Shown piece after piece: positions 9,539 to 18,538 of a DNA stretch of 64,000 nt. The stretch covers positions 1-64,000 of the forward strand of contig CAIQHG010000023.1 of NCBI GenBank assembly GCA_903871545.1, in the 5' to 3' direction. Every line of letters begins with the position of its first letter. The stretch's first letter is position 1. The position numbers and the translations under genes were made by a program. Source of the DNA: an uncultured Burkholderiales bacterium. GTDB lineage: Bacteria > Pseudomonadota > Gammaproteobacteria > Burkholderiales > Burkholderiaceae_C. Under the pieces are notes generated by a model, which worked only from the letters and a program-made list of their open reading frames with translations, did no database searches and was not told where the DNA came from.

Positions 9539-9577
9539 ATTTTGTTTAATTGTATTTATTCAAAATAAGACAAGGTA

Positions 9578-11089
9578 TCAATCCTCTACAAATGCCTCTT
9601 CTCGCTTGGACTTAACAGCTGGTAACAACACGATTACCAAAAGCAAAAGCGCCGCAGCTAAAAGGCCCCCAGATAAAGGACGAGTCACTAGTACCGACCA
9701 ATCTCCTCTGGAGAGCAAAAGTGCGCGCCTTAAGTTCTCCTCCATCATAGGTCCAAGAATAAATCCAAGCAACAAAGGCGCAGGCTCACAGCCGAGCTTG
9801 ACGAACAAATATCCGATCAATCCAAACAGAGCAACCATCCACACGTCAAAAGTATTGTTGTTTGTTGAGTAAACACCTATTGCACAAAATAAAACAATAG
9901 CCGGGAAAAGGTAACGATAGGGAACGGACAACAACTTAATCCAAATACCAATCATTGGTAAATTCAAAATCACCAACATTAAATTACCAATCCACATGGA
10001 CGCAATCAAGCCCCAAAAAAGTTCTGGATTGCTCGTCATCACCTGAGGACCGGGCTGAATGTTATGGATAGTCATCGCGCCCACCATTAACGCCATCACA
10101 GCGTTAGGTGGAATACCGAGAGTCAAAAGCGGGATGAATGAAGTCTGTGCACCCGCATTATTTGCGGACTCAGGCGAAGCAACTCCGCGAATGTTGCCTT
10201 GTCCAAAAGGAACTTCACCTGGACGAAGTTTGGTCTTTTTCTCAATGGTGTAAGCCGCAAACGCCGCCAACAAAGCGCCGCCACCCGGAAGCACACCAAG
10301 TACAGACCCCAGAGCCGTTCCGCGCATGATCGCAGGCATCATCAATTTAAAGTCTTGTTTAGTTGGGAAAAGTCCTTGAACTTTTGCAGTAAACACCTCC
10401 CTGTTATCTGGGTCAACAGATAGGTTACTGATAATTTCACCATATCCGAACACGCCCATGGCAACCACCACAAAGCCAATACCATCAGTTAGCTCTGGAA
10501 TATCAAAGCTAAAGCGGGCAACTCCCGAATTCACATCTGTGCCCACAAGTCCTAAAAGCAAACCCAGGACAATCATTGCGATCGCTTTTAAAAGTGATCC
10601 AGAAGCCAATACAACTGCGCCAATCAAACCCAGCACCATTAAAGAAAAATATTCTGCTGGACCAAATTTAAATGCAAGCTCTGTCAATGGAGGAGCAAAG
10701 GCGGCAAGAATCAGTGTTCCAACGCAGCCTGCAAAGAACGATCCAATGCCTGCTGCTGCTAAAGCGGGGCCAGCGCGCCCTTTTCTAGCCATTTGATAAC
10801 CGTCTATGGTCGTCACAACAGAGGAGGACTCCCCCGGCAAGTTAACTAAAATAGCAGTGGTTGATCCACCGTACTGTGCGCCGTAATAAATACCAGCAAG
10901 CATAATTAGCGCCGATACAGGGGGCAATGCGTAGGTCGCTGGCAAAAGCATCGCAATAGTTGCAACTGGACCGATTCCAGGCAACACACCGATGAGCGTC
11001 CCAAGAACGCATCCTACAAATCCATAAAGCAAGTTGATGGGAGTTACTGCTACGCCAAATCCTAGCGCTAAGTTATGAAATAAATCCAT
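9578..11089 (-). CDS. tctA: Tripartite tricarboxylate transporter, large permease TctA
   Basis: Membrane component (503 residues, about 11-12 hydrophobic segments) of a TTT-family secondary transporter that takes up tricarboxylates or other organic acids with a periplasmic receptor. Family marks are the N-terminal GTLIGVLPGIGPVATIAMLLP, the YGGSTTAILVNLPGE stretch and the repeat-related SVLGVLPGGGALLAAFAAY with GFILGPMMEENLRRAL near the end. The ATG at 11089 has AAGGAG 9 nt upstream, and tctB ends 13 bp before. No tctC receptor gene is adjacent; the nearest lies at 31.4-32.3 kb. Confidence 0.93.
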   Translation of the reverse strand: MDLFHNLALGFGVAVTPINLLYGFVGCVLGTLIGVLPGIGPVATIAMLLPATYALPPVSALIMLAGIYYGAQYGGSTTAILVNLPGESSSVVTTIDGYQMARKGRAGPALAAAGIGSFFAGCVGTLILAAFAPPLTELAFKFGPAEYFSLMVLGLIGAVVLASGSLLKAIAMIVLGLLLGLVGTDVNSGVARFSFDIPELTDGIGFVVVAMGVFGYGEIISNLSVDPDNREVFTAKVQGLFPTKQDFKLMMPAIMRGTALGSVLGVLPGGGALLAAFAAYTIEKKTKLRPGEVPFGQGNIRGVASPESANNAGAQTSFIPLLTLGIPPNAVMALMVGAMTIHNIQPGPQVMTSNPELFWGLIASMWIGNLMLVILNLPMIGIWIKLLSVPYRYLFPAIVLFCAIGVYSTNNNTFDVWMVALFGLIGYLFVKLGCEPAPLLLGFILGPMMEENLRRALLLSRGDWSVLVTRPLSGGLLAAALLLLVIVLLPAVKSKREEAFVED

Positions 11090-11102
11090 TTTTCTATTCT
11101 CC

Positions 11103-11600
11103 TTAACCTGTTAATTGGACTGGCCACACAGGGATTTGCAGTTGCAAAAGTCTGATGAAAGCTAAGTAACTACCGATTGACAAAATAATTGCAAGAGTAA
11201 AGACTCCTTTGTAACTAAATTCATGCATATCGGCGTAACTAGAAATGAGTGTCAATAGAAAAATTCCAATGATCATACCCAGTGGTTGAAGGCCAATTGC
11301 GGGCAGACCTCCCAAACAAACGCCAAAAGAAAGATTAGCGAATAATATAAAAAACAGCGGGCGCCATGCGAAACTGCCGATCTCGTGTTCGGCTTGCTCT
11401 TCGCGGGAAAGAATAGATGTCAAAAGCACAGCAACACCGAGCAAAGCCAGCAATCCGCCAAGCAACAAGGGAAAGTAACCCGGGCCCATTCGGGCTCCAG
11501 TTCCTACAGAGTAAGATGAATACGAACCCCACCCAAATGCTCCCCCAACGATAATAAACATCAAGCCGGAGAAAAAGTCTTTTTGACTCTTAATATTCAC
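11103..11600 (-). CDS. tctB: Tripartite tricarboxylate transporter, small permease TctB
   Basis: Small membrane subunit of 165 residues with four hydrophobic segments (about 10-28, 42-62, 80-118, 130-155), typical of TctB. It begins NIKSQKDFFSGLMFIIVGGAFG, as in this family, and contains the GTGARMGPGYFP motif. The start is GTG at 11600 with AGGAG 7 nt upstream. It precedes tctA in a two-gene unit. The 220 bp upstream has no recognisable gene and presumably holds the promoter, which I could not place. Confidence 0.9.
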   Translation of the reverse strand: MNIKSQKDFFSGLMFIIVGGAFGWGSYSSYSVGTGARMGPGYFPLLLGGLLALLGVAVLLTSILSREEQAEHEIGSFAWRPLFFILFANLSFGVCLGGLPAIGLQPLGMIIGIFLLTLISSYADMHEFSYKGVFTLAIILSIGSYLAFIRLLQLQIPVWPVQLTG

Positions 11601-11823
11601 AGGTCTTCTCCTAATGGTAATTTACAAAATTTTTATTTCCAAATCATTTGCCTAATCCATAGGCACCAGTATCCCGCAATTTAGAAAACCGCTTATGATA
11701 GTCCGAATTACGCCCATTGGTACAAACCCTAGAAAGTTTCATCACCAAATAATCTCATTTATTAGCTTTTTATAACCCAAAAGTTAACCAAGAAATGAAG
11801 TAGATAGATTAAAAATATCTTGC

Positions 11824-12579
11824 TTAAAAACTGAGGACCTTAAGCCACTTTTTGGCGGGCAGTTGCCACACCTCCTCAATGGTTTGTGCTCGCATCGCTA
11901 ACAACTCTTTTTGCGGCAACCCTGGAGTCCTCAGTGCTACAACAACGGTGTTGCCTTCCCGAGTGGGTTTAAATGAGCAAACTGCATTAGCTCCAAAAGC
12001 TTCAACTATCTTTGCAAAGCTTTGGTCGAACTTTACACTTCGACCAAACAAATTGACCACCATAACTCCGCGCTCTGTTAAGAGGGAGCGGCAGCCCTTG
12101 TAAAAGTCTACGCCCTCAATGACCGGGGCCGCAGCCTCCTCGTCATACAAATCAACATGCAGTGCGTCCACCTGCTGAGACCAGTGGGAGTGCCCTGCGA
12201 CCTCACCCGCATCCCCCAGTATGACGGACAGTCGGTCATTATCATTGGGTAATTTAAACCACAACCTACAAGCAGCGATCACCTTGGGGTTGAGCTCAAT
12301 GGTAGTTGTTTTCATGTGAAGTTTTTTATAACAAAACTTCGTAAGCGTCGCTGCCCCAAGCCCAAGGTGCATAGAGTGCAAGGTTTTGAGGTGGCTCTCA
12401 CTCAAGGGATCAATAAATAACAACCATCCCATCATGCGTTGTGCATATTCAAGCTCTATGTCAAACGGACGAGCAATCTCCATTGAACCTTGAACCCAAG
12501 GAGTGCCAAAGTGCAAATAGCGAATCCCATCATGTTCTGACAAATTGACATCAGGGAGTTTGAGTTTTTTAAAGACCAT
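11824..12579 (-). CDS. Spermidine-synthase-like methyltransferase-fold protein
   Basis: A 251-residue protein of the SpeE superfamily. The glycine-rich binding loop is HLGLGAATLTKF, followed by the acidic strand TTIELNPKVIAACRLWF and the later VDALHVDLYDEEAAAP (an active-site-like Asp region). It lacks the aminopropyltransferase gatekeeping motifs I would expect in a true spermidine synthase, so it may be a related class I methyltransferase-like enzyme. It starts at ATG 12579 and lies 28 bp downstream of tatD on the same strand, so co-transcription is plausible. Confidence 0.75.
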   Translation of the reverse strand: MVFKKLKLPDVNLSEHDGIRYLHFGTPWVQGSMEIARPFDIELEYAQRMMGWLLFIDPLSESHLKTLHSMHLGLGAATLTKFCYKKLHMKTTTIELNPKVIAACRLWFKLPNDNDRLSVILGDAGEVAGHSHWSQQVDALHVDLYDEEAAAPVIEGVDFYKGCRSLLTERGVMVVNLFGRSVKFDQSFAKIVEAFGANAVCSFKPTREGNTVVVALRTPGLPQKELLAMRAQTIEEVWQLPAKKWLKVLSF

Positions 12580-12606
12580 GGAATATGAAAAATAGTGACG
12601 AAAAAG

Positions 12607-13563
12607 TCATAGATTTTTTAAATTGAAAATGCTTACAAAATTTGCAGTCGTAGCATACATCAACTCATCGGTTGTGATACCCCTCAATGAGGATAATTCA
12701 GCCGCAATTTTGGGGATTACTCCAGGCTCATTTCTCCCCTGCTCCTCACCCGCTGCTCGTCTGTCTGCGTTTACATAAAGCCAAGAGGGCACAATATCGG
12801 GCGAATCAGACTCAAGCACAATCGAATCTAGGGGTAGCTCCTTTGCCAACCTTCGCAAATGAAGCGCTCTGGGATACGTAAGTGCCCCCCCAAAGCCTAG
12901 CTTGAATCCGAGATCAATGAGTTGGTGAGCTTGTTGAAGACTGCCGTTAAAGGCGTGCGCAATGCCGCCCTGTACAGGTATTTTTCTTAGCCCCTTTAAA
13001 ATAAAATCGACTGCCCCTCGCACGTGCAACACAACGGGCAAACCAAACTCGCAAGCAATCTTCAGTTGTTGCTCGTAAATATCAACTTGCTTGCCCCAGT
13101 CAAGGCCTGAAACTACTTTATCAAGACCTATTTCGCCAATTGCAATCATCCGAGGATCTTTGAAGCTTTTAGCACCTGATTCAGTTGTTCCACTTGTTCC
13201 ACTTGTTCCGCTTAGTGCACTTAGTGAAATTAGACCCCCCATTCTCGTTGTGCCCAACGTTTCTCCTTGCGTCACTACTTCGCGAGTTTTTAAAACACTC
13301 TCTTTTAACGAATCAATGTCTGTTTGCGTTGCACTAAGCGAAAAGAGCGGGTGAATACCGAGCGCGTAAAAATCGTTAAAAAGGTATGCCAGCTCGGCTA
13401 CCTTTTGAAAAGACGCCCTGTCCACCGATGGGATTAGACATAGGTCTACTCCCTTAGCCCTGGCGCTGTCGCGAACCTCCTGAACATCGCTGGAGAACTC
13501 GTTTGCATCCAAATGACAGTGCGAATCAATAAATCGGTAGGGCTGTCTTTTCAACTCTAACAT
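12607..13563 (-). CDS. tatD: TatD-family metal-dependent deoxyribonuclease
   Basis: Metallo-hydrolase of 318 residues; family members are about 260. The metal-binding set is visible: FIDSHCHLDANEF (His15, His17), IGEIGLD, LPVVLHVRGA, GGIAHAFNG and VLESDSPDI. The extra length is mainly a serine/glycine/threonine-rich insertion at about residues 112-131, encoded by tandem 9-bp repeats, placed between the second strand region and the IGEIGLD motif. The rest aligns well, so the enzyme should be functional. Members repair DNA or degrade it from 3' ends. It lies between lolD (34 bp upstream) and the SpeE-like gene. Confidence 0.88.
   Translation of the reverse strand: MLELKRQPYRFIDSHCHLDANEFSSDVQEVRDSARAKGVDLCLIPSVDRASFQKVAELAYLFNDFYALGIHPLFSLSATQTDIDSLKESVLKTREVVTQGETLGTTRMGGLISLSALSGTSGTSGTTESGAKSFKDPRMIAIGEIGLDKVVSGLDWGKQVDIYEQQLKIACEFGLPVVLHVRGAVDFILKGLRKIPVQGGIAHAFNGSLQQAHQLIDLGFKLGFGGALTYPRALHLRRLAKELPLDSIVLESDSPDIVPSWLYVNADRRAAGEEQGRNEPGVIPKIAAELSSLRGITTDELMYATTANFVSIFNLKNL
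13184..13228. repeat. Tandem 9-bp repeat inside tatD
   Basis: Five consecutive 9-base units occur in the coding region. The first three (GTTGTTCCA, CTTGTTCCA, CTTGTTCCG) differ by one base each, and the last two (CTTAGTGCA, CTTAGTGAA) are more diverged. They encode repeated Ser-Gly-Thr and Ser-Ala-Leu triplets on the minus strand. The unit length keeps the frame, so slippage would change only linker length. Confidence 0.8.
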
Positions 13564-13597
13564 GTCTTATCTATCATTTTCAGATTATTAATTGGAG

Positions 13598-14281
13598 CTA
13601 ATTTACCTCTTCTAGCCGCCCTTGTACGAGTTTGAAACGTCTTGCACAACGATTGGCCAAACTCTCATCATGGGTCACAACCACGAAGGACATTCCTTCT
13701 TGAGTTGTTAAATCGATCATTAAATCGAAAACGGCACTAGCAGCCTCTCGGTCAAGGTTGCCTGTGGGTTCGTCTGCGAGCAAGCATTTGGGCTTAATAA
13801 CTAGCGCCCTAGCAATTGCCACTCTTTGCCTCTCCCCCCCCGATAGCTCGCTTGGAGCGTGTTGAGCCCTTTGACCAAGCCCCACTTTGTGCAGTATTTC
13901 AAGGGCATGCGTTTTGGCAAGTAAATGATCCATTCTCGCTATTAGAAGAGGCATAGCTACATTGTCTAAGGCATCAAATTCTTGTAATAAATGGTGAAAT
14001 TGATATACAAATCCAAGTGATTTATTGCGAGCTCGGTCACGATCTCTTTCGCCCATTGCAGAGAAATCTTGACCCAAAAGCTGAACCGCACCCGAGCTTG
14101 GCGAGTCTAGCCCACCCAATAGATGAAGCAATGTACTCTTGCCAGAGCCTGAGGCGCCCATAATTGCAATGGAGTCCCCTTGATTAATTGCTAAATTAAC
14201 ATTTTTGAGAACGGCAATCTCGTTTGGAGCTTCCAAAAAATTTTTTGACAGCGAGACTGCATTAAGAATAGTTTTACTCAT
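13598..14281 (-). CDS. lolD: Lipoprotein-releasing ABC transporter ATPase LolD
   Basis: Cytoplasmic ATPase that powers release of outer-membrane lipoproteins from the inner membrane to LolA. The 227-residue protein has Walker A GASGSGKST, a Q-loop in GFVYQFHHLL, the signature LSGGERQRVAIARAL, Walker B CLLADEPTGNLD and the switch His in VVTHDESLA. This is the LolD/MacB/FtsE type of sequence. The start ATG overlaps the end of lolC by 8 bp, so the two are translationally coupled. Confidence 0.95.
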   Translation of the reverse strand: MSKTILNAVSLSKNFLEAPNEIAVLKNVNLAINQGDSIAIMGASGSGKSTLLHLLGGLDSPSSGAVQLLGQDFSAMGERDRDRARNKSLGFVYQFHHLLQEFDALDNVAMPLLIARMDHLLAKTHALEILHKVGLGQRAQHAPSELSGGERQRVAIARALVIKPKCLLADEPTGNLDREAASAVFDLMIDLTTQEGMSFVVVTHDESLANRCARRFKLVQGRLEEVN

Positions 14282-15521
14282 ATCTTAGGGCCTGTGCAGG
14301 TTGAACTTTGCTGGCTCGCCAACTTGGATAAAGAGTAGCGCATAAAGACATAAACAAAGAGATCAATAAAATTGGAACGATATCCGTTGATTGAGGATCA
14401 CTTGGCATTTTGCTGATGAGGTAAATGTCTTTAGGCAAAAAATTCATCCCTAGTAAGTGCTCAATGCCAGGCACTATTACATCAAGGTTAAAAGCAATGC
14501 CAAGTCCTAAAATTGCGCCGATCAGCGTTCCGCCGACACCAATAAGAGCACCTTGAACCATGAATATCAGCAAGATGGACCTTGAGCTTGCGCCCATGGT
14601 ACGGAGTATCGCAATATCGGCACGTTTGTCCGTTACAGTCATCACAAGCGTGCTCACAAGGTTAAAAGCAGCGACCGCAACTATTAAAGTCAAAATAATA
14701 AACATCATTCTTTTCTCAATTTGTACTGCACTGAACCATGTCTTGTTTTGACGGGTCCAGTCTCTGACATATAACTGAGGCGGGAGTAGGTTCTGTAATT
14801 CATCTGCAACTTGTCTGGCTTGTTGCGGGTCCTTCAGTTTTAAGCGCATACCCATTGGGCCGCTTAGTCTGAATATTTTTTCTGCGTCCCCAATTGAGAT
14901 TAAAGCCAAGCTTGCGTCAAAATCGTAGTGACCGGTATCAAGTGTTGCGATGAGGTGCAACTGTTTGAGCCTAGGCACAACTCCAGCAGGCGTCACTTGT
15001 CCCTCAGGGGCAACCAAGGTGAGCACGTCCCCAACCTCAACCCCTAACGCGCGAGCCAACTCCACCCCGAGCACTGCGTTATAAGATCCGCTTGTTAACT
15101 GCGCTTGAATAGAGGGTTTTAGTTTTGAGATCACATCCGTCACACCCTCCTCTTGCGTTGGGTCGATGCCCCTGACCAAGGCCCCGCGCATCTCCTCGCC
15201 TCTGGCCAGCAGCACCTGCGCGATAACAAAAGGTGCACTAGCCAGCACCTCAGGCCTATCCAATGCCACTCTTTTTATTTTTTCATAGTCCTCAATGCTA
15301 TCCCCGGTTGCAGAAAGAATCTCCACATGCGATAGGACCGCTATCATGCGGTCCCGCACCTCTTTTTGAAATCCATTCATGACGCTCAAAACAATAATGA
15401 GTGCTGCCACGCCTAAAGCTATGCCCGTCATGGATACGGCTGATATAAAAGAGATAAATCCATTTTTCCTCGTGGATTTTCCTGCCCGTGTATAGCGCCA
15501 CCCTATTAATAATTCAAACAA
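14274..15521 (-). CDS. lolC: Lipoprotein-releasing ABC transporter permease LolC/E
   Basis: Inner-membrane subunit of 415 residues with an N-terminal segment FISFISAVSMTGIALGVAALI, a large periplasmic region (about 45-270) and three C-terminal segments (about 270-300, 320-350, 375-400) as in FtsX/LolC proteins. It has the LolCE-specific VLSVMNGFQKEVRDRM stretch. Only one such permease gene is present, so it may form a homodimer as in other LolF-type systems, or a partner may lie elsewhere. The start is TTG at 15521: family alignment (FELLIGWRYTRA at the N-terminus) supports it and no in-frame ATG is close. Confidence 0.92.
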   Translation of the reverse strand: MFELLIGWRYTRAGKSTRKNGFISFISAVSMTGIALGVAALIIVLSVMNGFQKEVRDRMIAVLSHVEILSATGDSIEDYEKIKRVALDRPEVLASAPFVIAQVLLARGEEMRGALVRGIDPTQEEGVTDVISKLKPSIQAQLTSGSYNAVLGVELARALGVEVGDVLTLVAPEGQVTPAGVVPRLKQLHLIATLDTGHYDFDASLALISIGDAEKIFRLSGPMGMRLKLKDPQQARQVADELQNLLPPQLYVRDWTRQNKTWFSAVQIEKRMMFIILTLIVAVAAFNLVSTLVMTVTDKRADIAILRTMGASSRSILLIFMVQGALIGVGGTLIGAILGLGIAFNLDVIVPGIEHLLGMNFLPKDIYLISKMPSDPQSTDIVPILLISLFMSLCATLYPSWRASKVQPAQALRYE

Positions 15522-15580
15522 AATAATGGTCTCTTAAAATAATCATACTTTTGCCAAAGACAATATTGCACAATAACCAT

Positions 15581-16654
15581 ATGCAATCTATCCCCAACAA
15601 TCTAATAGTGGTCAATGCACTACCCCCTAATGATACCCACCCATTTGGGGATAGGAGTGCGGGGGGGCCTACAACTGTTGACTTAAATGCCCTTAAAGTG
15701 CCAAACTTGCGCAAGTTGTTGAAAATTGGGCAAATTAATAGTTCAAAAAAAATATCCTCTGAAGCTTTAAATACGCCTTTTGAGAACGTTTTTGCCCATT
15801 TAATGGGTTGGCCTGTAATTGATGGAAAATTGCCCTTTGCCGCTCAAAAAGCCTACGAGCTTGGGTTAAACAATAAAACTCAAAGTCCTCAAGGTGAATG
15901 GGCTTTTGTGACTCTTTGTAACTGGAGTGTTCAGCAAGGGGAGGTCCGGTTTACTGCAGATGCTAACGAACTGGGACTCAAAACTGAGGAGTCTAGCCAA
16001 CTGCTCAGCGATATGAAACATTACTTTGCGGAGGATTCAATTGAACTCTTTTATGACCCCTCCCTTAGTCCTGGGCAGTGGCTTGCGTTTAGCCCTCACT
16101 TTAAAGAGTTTAGCGCCCCAAGTATCGAGCGGGTGAGAGGGAAAATAATCGATGGCTACTTAATCGGGAACGGAACCAGCAAGTCTCACCCAAGCATAAA
16201 CACACTTAAAAGACTTCAAAATGAAATGCAAATGTTCTTGTATAACCACCCAATAAATAACGCCAGATCCGAAGGTATCAACTCCATTTGGATTAGCGGA
16301 TGTGGGTCCTACCCAGGCCCTCAACAAATCAATGAGAAGGGGAATTTTGCATCAGGTCAGCACATTCAAATAATCGACCTTCTTGCGACAAATAACCAAA
16401 CTCAAAAAGCCTTTACTTCGCAGAGTGAAGTTAAAGAGTTTTGGTCCACCCGTTGGGAGGGATTGGACTCAGACCTGTTGGTTGAGTATTTAAAAGAGTT
16501 TAAACTTCAAAGTAAATCCACTTCTATCACTTTGTGCAATGATACTGAGTCGGTTACTTTACAAAGCACCTCTTCCTCAATTACCCAATCATGGATCAAA
16601 GTTTTTAAACTTATCTTCAGTTCCTCAAAGTTGTCTTCAAAGCTCAAATTATGA
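15581..16654 (+). CDS. RpfE-like / phosphoglycerate-mutase-like conserved protein
   Basis: A protein of about 357 residues resembling the conserved betaproteobacterial protein commonly encoded before recJ and annotated as RpfE-like or as a cofactor-independent phosphoglycerate mutase-like regulatory protein. Recognisable stretches are FAHLMGWPVIDGKLPFAAQ, RLQNEMQMFLYNHPIN and INSIWISGCGS. I see no catalytic metal-binding set of a real mutase, so enzymatic activity is doubtful. ATG 15581 is preferred; the open frame reaches a TTG at 15551. Its TGA overlaps the recJ ATG (ATGA), so the two are coupled. Function unknown. Confidence 0.7.
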   Translation: MQSIPNNLIVVNALPPNDTHPFGDRSAGGPTTVDLNALKVPNLRKLLKIGQINSSKKISSEALNTPFENVFAHLMGWPVIDGKLPFAAQKAYELGLNNKTQSPQGEWAFVTLCNWSVQQGEVRFTADANELGLKTEESSQLLSDMKHYFAEDSIELFYDPSLSPGQWLAFSPHFKEFSAPSIERVRGKIIDGYLIGNGTSKSHPSINTLKRLQNEMQMFLYNHPINNARSEGINSIWISGCGSYPGPQQINEKGNFASGQHIQIIDLLATNNQTQKAFTSQSEVKEFWSTRWEGLDSDLLVEYLKEFKLQSKSTSITLCNDTESVTLQSTSSSITQSWIKVFKLIFSSSKLSSKLKL

Positions 16655-18414
16655 AGGCAAACACGGTCATCAAGTCGCGCACCGCCAATCCAAGGGCCGT
16701 CTGGCAATTAGAGCAATATGATGTGCCCCCCTTACTGGCCCGCCTATTTGCTCACAGAGGGGTTGAATCAGTACAAGAATTAGACACTCGTTTAAGCTCG
16801 TTGTTGCTCCCAAATACTCTTTTAGGATTGGATAAGGCGAGTGATTTGTTGGCTCAAGCTATCCAATCAAATAAGTTAATTTGTATCGTTGCAGATTACG
16901 ACTGTGACGGCGCAACTGCCTGTGCTCTGGGCATTCTAGGGCTTAGGCTCTTGGGTGCGAAACGGATTACGTATCTCGTGCCTGACCGAGTGGTAGATGG
17001 CTACGGGTTAACGCCTGACATATCAAAGAGAGTTTTCGCTTTGGGAGCAGACATCTTGGTAACCGTAGACAACGGCATCGCAAGCGCAGAGGGAGTCAAC
17101 GTGGCTAAAGAACTTGGCATGAAAGTTCTTATCACCGATCATCACTTAGCAGGGGCTCAGTTGCCCTTGGCCGATGCAATCGTCAATCCCAACCAACCCA
17201 ATTGTCCATTTGAGAGTAAAAATCTATCAGGCGTGGGAGTTATGTTCTATGTGCTGATGGGGGTTCGCGCATTGATGAGAGAACGTGGTGTATTTGACTC
17301 CAAGGAAGAATTGAAAGCAAATACGCAAACCAGCCCCTCAACTATGCAACCCAAACTAGATTCATTATTGCCACTGGTAGCCCTTGGGAGCGTAGCAGAT
17401 GTGGTCATCCTTGACGCAAATAATAGACGACTGGTTGAGCAAGGACTTAAGCGAATAAGAAATCTACAAATGCCCATTGGCATGCAGTGTCTTTTTCAGG
17501 TTTGCGGCAAAGATCCTAGAAAAGCAACCACTCAAGATTTGGGCTTTTCAATTGGTCCGCGCATAAACGCAGCTGGAAGGCTCTCGGACATGACCATTGG
17601 AATCGAGTGCTTGCTGAGCGAGAGTTTTGAGGAAGCCATAATTTTGGCCAATCAGTTGCACCAAATCAACATTCAAAGACGCAACGTCGAGGCGCAAATG
17701 CTTGATGAAGCATGGGATATTGCACAAGAAAAGTCCTCCCTTGCAAATCATAACGAAGCTTTATGCGTTTTTGACGAAAGCTTTCACGAAGGGGTGGTTG
17801 GTATCGTTGCCTCTCGTATTAAAGATCACTACCACTGCCCAACCTTTGTATTCGCATCTAGTAAATCTGACTCTGGCAACACACAGGGCGCTCTACTAAA
17901 AGGGTCTGGAAGGTCCATTCCTGGGTTTCATTTAAGAGATGCGTTGGATATTGTCTCTAAACAACACCCTGCATTACTCCTTAAATTTGGGGGGCACGCG
18001 ATGGCAGCGGGTTGCTCTATTTTGAGGGAAAACTTTGAACTCTTTGAATCTTCATTTTTAGATGTTGCCCAAAATGCACTAAATCTGAACCCAGGCCATA
18101 AGCAATTACTCACAGACGGCCCCCTAGAGCCGGAGTATTTAAGCCTTGATACAGCACATTTACTTCTGTCTCAAGTGTGGGGACAGGGATTTGAGGCACC
18201 CTTATTTTGTGATCGCGCCCAAATCCTTAGACAAAGAGTCGTGGGTGAAAAACATCTCTCAATGCGCGTTGTGATTCACAACCAAGAGTTAGATGCGATT
18301 TGGTTTAACAACACAACGACGCCCCCTGAATTCGTACAATTAATTTATAAATTAGATGCAGATAGTTGGTCTGGCACTACGAAACTTAAATTGCTCGTGG
18401 AAAGTGTTGTGTGA
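16651..18414 (+). CDS. recJ: Single-stranded-DNA-specific exonuclease RecJ
   Basis: 5'-3' single-strand exonuclease of recombination and mismatch repair, 587 residues. DHH-family motifs are intact: VADYDCDGATA (motif I, about 80-90), LVTVDNGIAS, ITDHHLAG (Asp163-His164-His165), VALGSVADVV, and the C-terminal GGHAMAAGCS of the DHHA1 domain with GSGRSIPGFHLRDAL before it. Length is normal. It is translationally coupled to the upstream RpfE-like gene and followed by 124 bp before the PHP gene. Confidence 0.96.
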   Translation: MKANTVIKSRTANPRAVWQLEQYDVPPLLARLFAHRGVESVQELDTRLSSLLLPNTLLGLDKASDLLAQAIQSNKLICIVADYDCDGATACALGILGLRLLGAKRITYLVPDRVVDGYGLTPDISKRVFALGADILVTVDNGIASAEGVNVAKELGMKVLITDHHLAGAQLPLADAIVNPNQPNCPFESKNLSGVGVMFYVLMGVRALMRERGVFDSKEELKANTQTSPSTMQPKLDSLLPLVALGSVADVVILDANNRRLVEQGLKRIRNLQMPIGMQCLFQVCGKDPRKATTQDLGFSIGPRINAAGRLSDMTIGIECLLSESFEEAIILANQLHQINIQRRNVEAQMLDEAWDIAQEKSSLANHNEALCVFDESFHEGVVGIVASRIKDHYHCPTFVFASSKSDSGNTQGALLKGSGRSIPGFHLRDALDIVSKQHPALLLKFGGHAMAAGCSILRENFELFESSFLDVAQNALNLNPGHKQLLTDGPLEPEYLSLDTAHLLLSQVWGQGFEAPLFCDRAQILRQRVVGEKHLSMRVVIHNQELDAIWFNNTTTPPEFVQLIYKLDADSWSGTTKLKLLVESVV

Positions 18415-18538
18415 ATTTATTTAATACTTTTAGCGCTCTTTTTGGGTAAAACTGAAGGAAAATTTTCGTTTTATACAAAATAGATCGCTTCATAAGCCGC
18501 TGGGAACAAAAAACTAAACTAAAGCTTAAAATACTTCC

